From positions 401,501 to 465,500 of the forward strand of contig LT629951.1 in assembly GCA_900104565.1 (NCBI GenBank): DNA of 64,000 nucleotides. The letters are read 5' to 3'. The stretch is from Ruminococcaceae bacterium Marseille-P2935 (GTDB taxonomy: Bacteria; Bacillota; Clostridia; Oscillospirales; Ruminococcaceae). Position 1 is the stretch's first letter, and every line of letters begins with the position of its first letter. The position numbers and the translations under genes were made by a program. This document shows positions 9,185-16,451 of this stretch, one piece after another. The notes below the pieces were generated by a model. The model made no database searches and was not told where the DNA came from. It worked only from the letters and a program-made list of their open reading frames with translations.

Positions 9185-9958
9185 ATGTTTGAATTTAAAA
9201 GAAATGACTCTGCCCCCAAGCTTTTAGGAGCTATTCATTTACCCCCTTTTTTGTATGGGAAAAAACAAGACCTGGCGCAAATAAAAGAATGGGTGATTCG
9301 GAATGTAGAGGCTCATGTGGAAGGCGGCTTTGACAGTGTAATGCTGCAGGATAATACGCCTGACTACCCGGGGCTTGAGACAAAATCTATTGTATATTTA
9401 TCGGCGCTTTGTTCTTTTGTAAAAGACCGCTTCCCCAAGTACCCGTTCGGGCTTATTATTGAAAGTAACGACGCAAAAGTATGTATGACAATAGCTGCGG
9501 CTGCCGGCTTTGATTATATTCGAAGCAAAGTGTTTGTGGGCGCTATGCAAAAGCCGGCTGGAATGGTTGAAGGCAACAGCAGGGAAACGGTTCATATGCG
9601 CCCATTATTAGATAAAGAAGTTTTGGTTTGTGCTGATATTTATGACCGCATGGGACAGCCCGTTTTTGAAAAGGATTATCGTCTTGCCGTTAGCCAGGCC
9701 AAAAAATATAAGGCTGATGCAGTGATTTTGACAGGGCAGGACGAGCAGGAAACCTGCCAGCTGCTGAGTCAAGTAAAAAGTCAGTTTCCAAATCTGCCTG
9801 TGTTGGCAGGGGGTGGGATTGATTTACAGAATATTACAAAAATTGCTTCATTTTGTGATGGTATGGTAGTTAGTTCCTGCCTTTTAAAAGACGGCAGCTT
9901 GGACGAATGGGATGTTAACAAAATAAAAGCAATTGCCAATCGGCTGAAGTGTTTGTAG
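9185..9958 (+). CDS. BtpA/SgcQ family TIM-barrel protein
   Basis: A protein of 257 residues. The start AIHLPP near residue 15 and the repeated beta-strand motifs (DSVMLQDN, GLIIESND, FDYIRSKVFVG, ADAVILTGQ, PVLAGGGID) match the BtpA family (PF03437), a TIM barrel. SgcQ of the enteric sgc operon is a member found with sugar genes; the reaction is not firmly established. The start is ATG 9185 after GGGGTGG; the longer open frame from 9134 overlaps lacI and lacks a ribosome site. It is the last gene of the cluster, and its company suggests a role in breaking down the imported glycoside or sugar phosphate. Confidence 0.87.
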   Translation: MFEFKRNDSAPKLLGAIHLPPFLYGKKQDLAQIKEWVIRNVEAHVEGGFDSVMLQDNTPDYPGLETKSIVYLSALCSFVKDRFPKYPFGLIIESNDAKVCMTIAAAAGFDYIRSKVFVGAMQKPAGMVEGNSRETVHMRPLLDKEVLVCADIYDRMGQPVFEKDYRLAVSQAKKYKADAVILTGQDEQETCQLLSQVKSQFPNLPVLAGGGIDLQNITKIASFCDGMVVSSCLLKDGSLDEWDVNKIKAIANRLKCL

Positions 9959-10164
9959 AACGGAAAAATTAATTTGGTCTTAATACAAATATCTGAAGTC
10001 ACCTGTCCGGTTGATACTTCAATTTGTTTATTTAAGCGGGTTGGGTGCACGGTAAGTACCCAAATGCCTGCCTATTGGGGAATATTAAATAAGGAAGTTT
10101 TACGGATATTTATTTGCGAGAATAAAGAGAAAACCTTATCTTGTTAGCATGAATGGAGATTTGG

Positions 10165-10200
10165 CAGCAGACAGTGAATTTTTACTGCCTGCTGTTTTTT
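10165..10200 (+). terminator. Rho-independent terminator after the btpA operon
   Basis: CAGCAG-A-CAGT (10165-10175) pairs with ACTG-C-CTGCTG (10184-10194) across an 8-base loop, with six Ts directly after. It lies about 200 bases after btpA. Nothing else is seen in the 9959-10330 gap. Confidence 0.75.
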
Positions 10201-10329
10201 GTATAAAACCGACAAGCTTTGGCGGCGGGGGTACCCCGTTGGCAGTTACATTATGCATTTAGAAAAATACCGATAAAATATTTTACTGTAAACGAAAAAC
10301 AACTGGGGTCAACTGTTTTAGCAGTTGTA

Positions 10330-10686
10330 GTGGGGGAAAAGCAATAAGCAAAAGTTCAGTATTTATGAAATGTAAGCCGGTATCGTGCTCTTCTAAGGCT
10401 TGTGCAATCCGCTGGCTGGGTCTGGCCAGGAAGAGCATTCAGACGCAGGAAAGCAGGGCTAGCGGAAGATTTCTGAACCGTTTTAATCAGCTCCAGATCA
10501 TCCATATCCGGAAACACCGGATTCAGCATGATTAAATCAGGGCGATGGGAAAAGAATATTGGTTTTCCCTGTGATCCTGTTTCGACCGTCAATACCTGGC
10601 AACCGTTTGTCTCCAGAATTGTCCCCATAAAACTGCGAATATTGGCCTTCTTTCATAACCAGGATTATATATTTATTATTGCTCAT
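10330..10686 (-). pseudogene. kdpE: Decayed response regulator gene (kdpE-like), N-terminal receiver part only
   Basis: From an ATG at 10686 (complement) the reading begins MSNNKYIILVM, where a KdpE would read ILVVEDE. A one-base frameshift then moves the receiver domain into another frame (MGTILETNG, PDLIMLNPVFPDMDDLELIKTV). A second shift near 10400 brings back RIAQALEEHDTGLHF, where ALEEGADDYVTKPF would be expected. The phospho-acceptor region DLIMLD has become NLIMLN-like and the DNA-binding domain is absent. At least two frameshifts and a truncation make this a dead gene. Confidence 0.75.
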
Positions 10687-10800
10687 AGCCCGCATCCTCC
10701 ATTATCAGTGTGAAGCGAAACACCGCGCCGCCCGAGTTACGGTTCTTTGCACCAATGTCCCCTTCGTGTGCCTTAATTATTGCAAAACAAGGCCATATAT
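10676..10800 (-). pseudogene. kdpD: Decayed sensor kinase C-terminus (kdpD-like)
   Basis: Just upstream of the kdpE remnant, in the same direction and overlapping its start, the minus strand reads AIIKAHEGDIGAKNRNSGG followed by AVFRFTLIMEDAG and a stop. This is the very end of a KdpD histidine kinase (G2-box/C-terminal strand). A one-base deletion breaks the GLGLAI segment before it, and no further kinase sequence is present. The potassium ATPase genes kdpABC are not in the window. Confidence 0.7.
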
Positions 10801-10941
10801 TATGCAGTATTTAACCCGGTTGACTGTTTTGCAAGATGTTGAAATGGTATTTTTACAGAAAAGAAGAATGAGCAGTAACCATTTGGTCTACTGCTCATTC
10901 TTAAGTTTTCCATGTATTTTGCCTGTTTACATAAGGTCATG

Positions 10942-11364
10942 TTAACAATGGCCCCATAGGCACCGTTTACCAAAAGGGGTGATTACCGCCCGCCCTTTTT
11001 TTATGTAGGGCGTGTCGAATAAAAATCCTGGCCGTTCTTTTCCATCTTCCACCAGTTGGCATAAACTGCTGTATACTCCACTATTATAGTAAAGCTCATA
11101 GTCAGATTTTACGGTAACTGCCAGGTTGTAATCTAAAGTAATCAGTTTTTGTTCGGCAAGCCGGGTGAGAAGTTGGCTGCGGTTTTTTATCTCTTCCATA
11201 GTATCATCCGCATTTTTCAGCAGAACATGGTTTAAAGCGGTCGAGATAAGCGATTTTTCTTTTGAACTTCTCAATTCCAGCCGTACGAGCGGAAGCTGGC
11301 GTACCAGGCTGATTTTTCGAAGAAGTTCAGTTTCTTGGGTGGTTAATTTCGGTAAATGACTCAT
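10942..11364 (-). CDS. Unknown protein, 140 residues
   Basis: An intact frame with ATG at 11364, 8 bases after AAAGGGG. The protein is soluble, mostly helical in appearance and rich in Leu, Lys and Glu (LTTQETELLRKISLVRQLPL), ending GKRCLWGHC. The C-terminal ITPFGKRC resembles the last strand of winged-helix proteins (ITPFGK), so a DNA-binding or helical accessory protein is possible, but I do not recognise a family. It stands alone between pseudogenes, with no partner gene. Codon use looks normal for the window. Confidence 0.65.
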   Translation of the reverse strand: MSHLPKLTTQETELLRKISLVRQLPLVRLELRSSKEKSLISTALNHVLLKNADDTMEEIKNRSQLLTRLAEQKLITLDYNLAVTVKSDYELYYNSGVYSSLCQLVEDGKERPGFLFDTPYIKKGRAVITPFGKRCLWGHC

Positions 11365-11602
11365 ATATCCAACCCCTTTTCTATTATACAGCTATCTTAC
11401 TATATTTTTCTCCATAAAGGAACATAAATACTGAAAAATTACTGACATTATGGCCCCTTTGTAGGCCCAGCCAAAAGAATGATACCTGCGAACCCATATC
11501 GTTTATGAACGGAAATTTTCCTCCCTTTACCCTTTGGACTGATTCAGGCTATAAATAACTTCCTTCCATCAAAATGACGGAAGGAGGCGCATTCACAGAT
11601 AG

Positions 11603-11989
11603 CACCTGTTTGATCAATGCAAATTTTATAACTTCCGGGGCAACGGGGCCTCTGCATCCTGGAACTGGTGCGCCTTTTTCTTTCCTGGTTATTGGTGCTG
11701 CTACCGAAAAATGTACGGTTGGGGAATTCTTTGCCTGGCGGCATCACTCATGAAAATGGTGATTCCGTTTATAGGCTTGGCGGTAGCTGTTGCTATGGGA
11801 ATATTGGGCAATAAGCTTTATTATAAAAAGGCGGAGAAATCGGTATTGAGTGCTGCGCGTTTGACCCCTAATGTGTGAAAAAATTATTTGCAGAATGTTG
11901 GGGGAAGAAGTGCGGCGGTTGTCATAGGAGCAATATTAATTATACTATTTTTATTTGCATATTTGGGTGGATTCTATTACTATTATTAA
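11603..11989 (+). pseudogene. Broken DUF2628-like small membrane protein
   Basis: One frame reads WNWCAFFFPGYWCCYRKMYG, then hydrophobic stretches (IPFIGLAVAVAMGILG), NKLYYKKAEKSVLSAARLTPNV, an in-frame TGA at 11876, and continues in the same frame with NYLQNVGGRSAAVVIGAILI to TAA at 11989. This pattern (Trp/Phe-rich start, YRKMYGWG, NKLYYKKAE) fits the DUF2628 family. The nonsense codon, and a TAG at 11600 that leaves no start codon or zinc-ribbon head, indicate a pseudogene. Confidence 0.65.
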
Positions 11990-12100
11990 GGGCTTGTTTG
12001 TAAATTTGCCATATTGGGCAAAGCGGAGGCATTCGTCCGCATGCGCTTACGGTTTGGTGGCTGCCTTGGACAGGCTCTAAAGCCGAAGGAAAGTAATATT

Positions 12101-12587
12101 GTGATACAACGTTTGGTGGGAGGGATACAGCCTTGGGATATTAGGTTATATCTTGATTTCGGTGCCTGGCAGAAGATACAGGAATATGGAGAAAGCCATC
12201 CTTCTTTGGAGTGCGGCGGTGTTCTTTTAGGGAATCAGCGAGTAGAAAATGGTACCATATTTGTAGAAATCCACCATTTTTTACCGGCAAAATATACCCA
12301 GTCAACTCCGGTCTCCCTCACCTTTACCCATGAAACATGGGCAGATATCATCAGGAGTCAGGAACAGGACTTCCCAAATGAAACGATTGTGGGATGGCAG
12401 CATACTCACCCTGGCTTAGGGGGGGATCCAAGTACGACCTGTTTATCCAGAAGAATTATTTTAATCTTCCTTTCCAGGTGGCATTGGTGGTTGATCCTAT
12501 AAAAAAGACAGCGTTTTTTTCCAGTGGAAGGATGGGGTTATCCAGCCTCTTGGAGGGTTTTACCCAGTAAAGGAAACTTTGAGCTAA
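12101..12587 (+). pseudogene. Frameshifted JAB/JAMM metalloprotease-domain protein
   Basis: The start is GTG 12101 after AAGGAAAG. The first frame has the JAB (MPN) fold start ECGGVLLG and the zinc motif HTHPG. After GGDPS at about 12435 the reading jumps one base to YDLFIQKNYFNLPFQVALVVDP, and near 12515 jumps again to FQWKDGVIQPLGG and a stop at 12587. The S-x-x-D part of the JAMM site is split by the first shift, which lies at a run of seven Gs. Two shifts make a functional product unlikely unless they are sequencing errors in G and T runs. Confidence 0.7.
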
Positions 12588-12607
12588 TCAAAAGATAGGA
12601 GAACAGT

Positions 12608-12817
12608 ATGGAAAAAGAAAAGATCGATCGAATTAGCGAGCTGGCCCGCCAGTCGCGGGAAAGGGAGCTGACAGCAGAGGAGAAAGCAGAGCAGGCGGCT
12701 TTACGTCTGGAATATATTGATGCAATGAAAAAAAGCCTGAAGACTGCGCTTGATCATACAGTAGTGATTGACGCCGAGGGGAAACGGACCCGGTTAAGTG
12801 ATAAAAAGCCATCCTAG
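12608..12817 (+). CDS. DUF896 (YnzC-like) small protein
   Basis: A 69-residue cytoplasmic protein beginning MEKEKIDRISELARQSRER, followed by LTAEEKAEQAALRLEYIDA and a C-terminal VVIDAEGKRTRL. This is the full-length pattern of the DUF896/YnzC family of Firmicutes, a short two-helix protein with a flexible tail and no established biochemical role. The start ATG follows AGGAG by 8 bases. It lies 20 bases after the JAMM remnant and could share its transcript. Confidence 0.88.
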   Translation: MEKEKIDRISELARQSRERELTAEEKAEQAALRLEYIDAMKKSLKTALDHTVVIDAEGKRTRLSDKKPS

Positions 12818-12938
12818 ATTTCATGGCTTATTTCCTGCTGGCCTGCCCACAGTGATGAATTCCGTTTAAGGCAGGATATTGGAAAAAGCATTTTAAACAA
12901 AATTTTTCCGATGAAAATCGGTAGATTGGAGTATAATC

Positions 12939-13403
12939 ATGCGAGAAATGCGGCGTAAACAGAGCCAGCTTCCACAGGAGGAGGCCTGGCGTATACTAAA
13001 AGAGTGCAGCTACATGACACTTGCCACCATCAACGAAGATGGGAGCCCCTACTGTGTACCGCTTTCGCCGGTGCTGATTGAGCACAATATCTATTTCCAT
13101 TGTGCAAAGGAAGGGCAGAAGCTGGAAGGTATTCTTCGGCAACCAAAAGTTTGTATCAGTGCAGTGGGGTTTATGCAGCCTGTGGCAGGCAAACATACCA
13201 TCACCTATGAATCGGTTATTGCGGCCGGCTGGGCCGAGCCGGTAGAAGATTTGGAAGAAAAATTGAATGTGTTGATAGAATTATGTCTACGTTATTCTCC
13301 CGGAATGACCCGGGAAGAAGTAATCGATGATTGCCGCAAAGGCGCAGATGCTACGCAGATTATAAAAATTCGGGTGGAAGAATTAACTGCGAAAAAGAAA
13401 TAA
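12939..13403 (+). CDS. Pyridoxamine 5'-phosphate oxidase-fold protein (flavin-binding, NimA-like)
   Basis: A 154-residue protein of the split-barrel FMN-binding superfamily. The motifs are MTLATINEDGSPYCVPLSPV near residue 26, IYFHCAKEGQKLEGI, VCISAVGF and a central YESVIAAGWAEPV. These match the small pyridoxamine-oxidase-like/5-nitroimidazole reductase (NimA) group common in gut anaerobes. The start ATG lies 7 bases after GGAG. It is a single-gene unit closed by a hairpin. It probably binds FMN or a related cofactor; the substrate is unknown. Confidence 0.87.
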   Translation: MREMRRKQSQLPQEEAWRILKECSYMTLATINEDGSPYCVPLSPVLIEHNIYFHCAKEGQKLEGILRQPKVCISAVGFMQPVAGKHTITYESVIAAGWAEPVEDLEEKLNVLIELCLRYSPGMTREEVIDDCRKGADATQIIKIRVEELTAKKK

Positions 13404-13413
13404 AATGATAATA

Positions 13414-13451
13414 AAAGCCTGGGCTGTTAATATCTCTACGGCCCAGGCTTT
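13414..13451 (+). terminator. Terminator after the PNPOx-like gene
   Basis: AAAGCCTGGGC (13414-13424) pairs with GCCCAGGCTTT (13441-13451), an 11-bp stem with a 16-base loop. It begins 10 bases after the stop codon. The T-tract is short. Confidence 0.65.
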
Positions 13452-13619
13452 ATTATGTAACTTTAGTAGAATGAATTTACCGGGATGTTGGTGAGATTCG
13501 CTTTCAATACCGAACCAAGCAAACTGACTACAAAATGGAACCCCGGTACAATCGGAGTAAAAAAACGCCTATTAAGCAGTAGCAGTGCAGTGCCCATGGC
13601 TGGTAGACTTCCTTGTATT

Positions 13620-14147
13620 TTAAGCAAGAGTTACCTTAGGCCGGAGCTTTAGTACCAGGAATGCAGCACCTGCAATTTTAAGGGCATCCCCCAGCAAAAA
13701 CGGAAAAACACAAGCTGTAAGGGCAGCTAAAAAACCTGTGTTGGAAAGAACCATAAACCAGGCGGTGCCAAAGGTGTAGCAGGCAATTAAACCAGCCACC
13801 ATGGCAAGAATCAGCTTGGAATAGGAATACCCGATTTTGGAAAGCAGAAAACCCACTAACCAAGCGGCAGCCACATAACCAATTAAATATCCGCCGGTGG
13901 GCCCGGCCAAAATTGCCAATCCTCCTCTAAACTTTGAGAAAACAGGAATTCCAACTGCACCGATGAAAAGATAAACCCCCATGCTTATAGCACCGCCAGC
14001 AGCTCCCAACATTCCTCCAGCAACAAAAACGGAAAATGTTGCCAAATTAATAGGAACAGGTTCTAAGGGGATTGCTATTTGCGAGAGAATTGCAGTCAAT
14101 GCCGCAAACAAAGCACACAAGACAAGCTTTTTAGTTTTTATTTTCAT
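13620..14147 (-). CDS. bioY: Biotin transporter BioY (ECF S component)
   Basis: An integral membrane protein of 175 residues with about six hydrophobic segments. It carries the BioY hallmarks LEPVPINLATFSVFVAGGMLG and LAILAGPTGGYLIGY, plus the C-terminal PFLLGDALKIAGAA. It binds biotin and works with a shared ECF energising module (EcfA, EcfA', EcfT), which is not in this window. The start is ATG 14147 after GAGGTGG. It is a single gene with a perfect promoter and an overlapping BirA-type operator, so it should be induced when biotin is scarce. Confidence 0.95.
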   Translation of the reverse strand: MKIKTKKLVLCALFAALTAILSQIAIPLEPVPINLATFSVFVAGGMLGAAGGAISMGVYLFIGAVGIPVFSKFRGGLAILAGPTGGYLIGYVAAAWLVGFLLSKIGYSYSKLILAMVAGLIACYTFGTAWFMVLSNTGFLAALTACVFPFLLGDALKIAGAAFLVLKLRPKVTLA

Positions 14148-14160
14148 TCTGCCACCTCAA

Positions 14161-14223
14161 TTGTAAACTTATTTAATTAATAATGTTTACAATGATTGTA
14201 GCAAAATAGCGTTTTGCTGTCAA
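14161..14223 (-). promoter_or_regulatory. bioY promoter with BirA-type biotin operator
   Basis: On the minus strand TTGACA (14218-14223), 17 bases, TACAAT (14195-14200). Directly downstream lies TTGTAAAC (14185-14192) - 16 bases - GTTTACAA (14161-14168), a perfect inverted repeat matching the BirA operator TTGTAAAC/GTTTACAA. It covers the transcription start, so holo-BirA binding would block bioY when biotin is plentiful. Confidence 0.88.
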
Positions 14224-14591
14224 CACAAGTGTTTTCATCCATTGAAAAAATTTGGTCTAGATGGCCGCTTTGCGCTTTACTTCTGCCCAAATTGCTGTTC
14301 CAATATATAAAAACTCAATCAATTTTATGAGAACCAGAATCATTAACCAGTAATTATAGATAGTGCTTGAAAAAAATTTCTTTCATAATACTTTCTGTTT
14401 TTACGCCCACCCTCGGGAAATTATAGCGAAGGTTCACTAAACAGAGCCAAAACCATCTAATCAGTGGTTAGGAAGCTTTTTGTTTTCCAAGTAAATGTTC
14501 TTTTGAAAAAATTTATAAAATGAGCCTTTCACTGGTTTCCAATAAAAGGAATTCACACAATTAAAGTTATGTAAAAAAATTACTGAAATAT
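14224..14591. other. Gap without recognisable genes
   Basis: About 370 AT-rich bases between the bioY promoter and the terminator of the small peptide gene. No frame with a ribosome site, no hairpin and no family resemblance were seen. Confidence 0.5.
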
Positions 14592-14617
14592 AAAAAAGCC
14601 GCCCCCGAAGGAGCGGC
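14592..14617 (-). terminator. Rho-independent terminator of the small peptide gene
   Basis: On the minus strand GCCGCTCC pairs with GGGGCGGC (one G-U pair) around a TTCG tetraloop, followed by six Ts. It begins 9 bases after the peptide stop. Confidence 0.85.
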
Positions 14618-14626
14618 GGTATCTGC

Positions 14627-14698
14627 CTAGCAACCGTATCCAAACAGCTTACAAATGAGCTGCCACATAGAGCTGCAATCAAAGTTGAAGTTACACAT
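14627..14698 (-). CDS. 23-residue Cys-rich peptide, own transcription unit
   Basis: ATG at 14698 follows GGAGG with an 8-base spacer and opens a 23-codon frame ending in TAG. The peptide begins MCNFNFDC and ends FGYGC, with Cys at positions 2, 8, 16 and 23 and a Trp/Leu/Ile-rich middle. It is too short for normal gene finders. A consensus promoter, a palindrome in the leader and a strong terminator 9 bases after the stop bracket it, so it is transcribed alone. Possible roles are a metal-binding, redox or signalling peptide, a membrane-associated peptide, or a leader peptide. No family is recognised. Confidence 0.65.
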   Translation of the reverse strand: MCNFNFDCSSMWQLICKLFGYGC

Positions 14699-14720
14699 TG
14701 AATTGACCTCCATTCAGTAT

Positions 14721-14770
14721 TTGTCTCGCGAGGACAACTTTATTGTAATCGTTTTGCGAGTATTTTTCAA
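14721..14770 (-). promoter_or_regulatory. Promoter and leader palindrome of the small peptide gene
   Basis: On the minus strand TTGAAA (14765-14770), 17 bases, TACAAT (14742-14747). Just downstream, at the expected transcript start, TTGTC (14721-14725) and GACAA (14733-14737) flank a CTCGCGAG core, a likely operator or leader hairpin. Confidence 0.75.
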
Positions 14771-14949
14771 ATGCAATTTATACCAAAAGCACAAATAGCA
14801 TCAAATTTATAATTTTTATTTAGTAATTTTTCAAAATTAGAAGTGCTCATAGGCTTGTAAAGAAGATAACCCTGTACAAATTTACAGCCTACCTGGCACA
14901 GAAAATTGGCCTGTTCCATTTGGTCTTCAATTTTCTGGTTTTGCAACAA
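14767..14949 (-). pseudogene. C-terminal remnant of an EAL (cyclic-di-GMP phosphodiesterase) domain
   Basis: The minus strand reads EQANFLCQVGCKFVQGYLLY followed by KPMSTSNFEKLL. This is the last part of an EAL domain (usually QA..L..IGCD..QGY...KP.....FE..L). The conserved DDFG, EVL and AEGVE segments that should precede it are absent, and no start codon with a ribosome site exists. It is a fragment of a lost signalling protein. The small-peptide promoter overlaps its end. Confidence 0.7.
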
Positions 14950-14995
14950 GAGGTTATGAAAGGGCTCATTGTAAAAGACATATGAGAGGCTGGTG

Positions 14996-15029
14996 CTGCG
15001 CTATGCGGGACTTGTCCCGCATAGCGCAG
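14996..15029. repeat. 16-bp perfect inverted repeat in a gene-free gap
   Basis: Arms 14996-15011 and 15014-15029 (CTGCGCTATGCGGGAC and its complement) are separated by only two bases. There is no T-run. The surrounding gap 14950-15489 (about 540 bases) shows no credible coding frame. The element could be a processing hairpin or part of a decayed mobile element. Confidence 0.6.
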
Positions 15030-15489
15030 TACGCAGTTGAATTGTGTTGTTATAGGCAACCTCCTTTAGACCTTCTTCTGGTGAAGAAATCAGCTCATGT
15101 TTCGCAAACCGGGTTAGCCGTCCTTTGGGGGAATTCAGTTAGAGGGCATAAAAGCCGGTCTTTTCTAAAATGAATTGGGATTCTTAACAGAATGTGGTAT
15201 GATAAATCAGCAGGAAAACAGATTGTTTTGCTAATAAGCAGCATGCCTTACGGGCACAAAAACACCTGTCCAAATTGCGTAACCAGTCCCCATGCCCCAC
15301 AGAACGCAAGTGCGGGAAAAGTGCGTATCCAACACAAAGCCGGAAAAATAGTCTCTGCCTGCCCAAGGGGAGACGAGTACAGTTTTTTACATGCAGGCTA
15401 TGCCAGCTTTTAACAGTATGATATTAATTCCATAAAACAACAAATATTGACAGGCAATATTGCAAATCCTTTTGTAAGGAGCTCTGATT

Positions 15490-16173
15490 ATGAAAAAAAT
15501 CCCTTATCAATTAACGCGTTCCCGCCGTCGTACGATTGCGATTTACATTTGTCCAGACGGGCAGGTACAGGTGAAAGCACCTTATCACTGCCCTGTAAAA
15601 CTGCTTGAGGCCTTTTTGGAAGAAAAACAGGATTGGGTCAAAAAAAACCGGGAGAGACGACTGCAAGAAATGAAAGACAAAGCTTTATTTTCGGTTCAGG
15701 CAGGGGACAAATTGCGTTATTTGGGAAAAGAGTATACGGTATTGCCTGGTGAGGGGCAGGAAGTGGTTTTTACTGGCGAGGCTTTTCTTACCCCTCAATA
15801 CAGCTGGGAAGACTTAAAGCCGCTAATTGTGAAGCAATACATTGTGTTGGCAGAGCAGTTTATACCTCCTCTGGTGGAATATTATGCCAGGCAAATGAAA
15901 GTTGCACCGGCTAAAGTACGCATTGGAACTGCAAAAACCCGCTGGGGTTCCTGTTCGGCAAAGGGCAGTTTGAATTTTACTTGGAGGCTGATAATGGCCC
16001 CGGCAGAAGCAGTGGAATATGTCGTAGTTCATGAACTGGCCCATCTGCGTCAGCTGAACCATTCCCGTAATTTTTGGCAGATTGTAGCTGAGATACTGCC
16101 CAACTATAAGCAGAGAGAAAAACAACTGAAAAGCTTGCAAAAATATTTGGAAAAAGAAAATTGGGAAAATTGA
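15490..16173 (+). CDS. YgjP-like (DUF45) zinc metallopeptidase
   Basis: A 227-residue cytoplasmic protein. The N-terminal half has KIPYQLTRSRRRTIAIYICPDG and an LEEKQDWVKK helix. The C-terminal catalytic part has TRWGSCSAKGSLNFTWRL and the zinc motif HELAHLRQLNHS, with a following acidic/aromatic FWQIV segment. This is the standard length and order for the YgjP/DUF45 family (PF01863). Its substrates are not established; some members sit near restriction systems, but none is here. The ATG follows AAGGAG. It is monocistronic and upstream of the liv operon. Confidence 0.92.
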   Translation: MKKIPYQLTRSRRRTIAIYICPDGQVQVKAPYHCPVKLLEAFLEEKQDWVKKNRERRLQEMKDKALFSVQAGDKLRYLGKEYTVLPGEGQEVVFTGEAFLTPQYSWEDLKPLIVKQYIVLAEQFIPPLVEYYARQMKVAPAKVRIGTAKTRWGSCSAKGSLNFTWRLIMAPAEAVEYVVVHELAHLRQLNHSRNFWQIVAEILPNYKQREKQLKSLQKYLEKENWEN

Positions 16174-16318
16174 AGTGCAGGATTTTGAATGGGAAATGTC
16201 AAATTGTTTGAAGAAGGAAAGCGAAGAATTTGTAAAAAATCATGAACATTTATTATATTTTATGTAAATGCAATCAAAAACCTTATAAAACACAAGATAT
16301 GATTAGTCAAATATCCAA

Positions 16319-16347
16319 TTGTAATTTTGTGCAAATAACACTATAAT
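16319..16347 (+). promoter_or_regulatory. Promoter of the liv operon
   Basis: TTGTAA (16319-16324), 17 bases, TATAAT (16342-16347), about 105 bases before the livJ start. Confidence 0.65.
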
Positions 16348-16451
16348 TACAATAAATTGCAAGTACTTTATTCCTTTACAGCTTTTAAGTATTAAAAATG
16401 GAAAGATTGAATAAGTTATTTGCAATAACCACAAAAACTGGAGGGAAAGAA

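Noticed and set aside
11544-11747. Minus-strand 67-codon frame
   Set aside because: It is the antisense shadow of the DUF2628 remnant, with no ribosome site.
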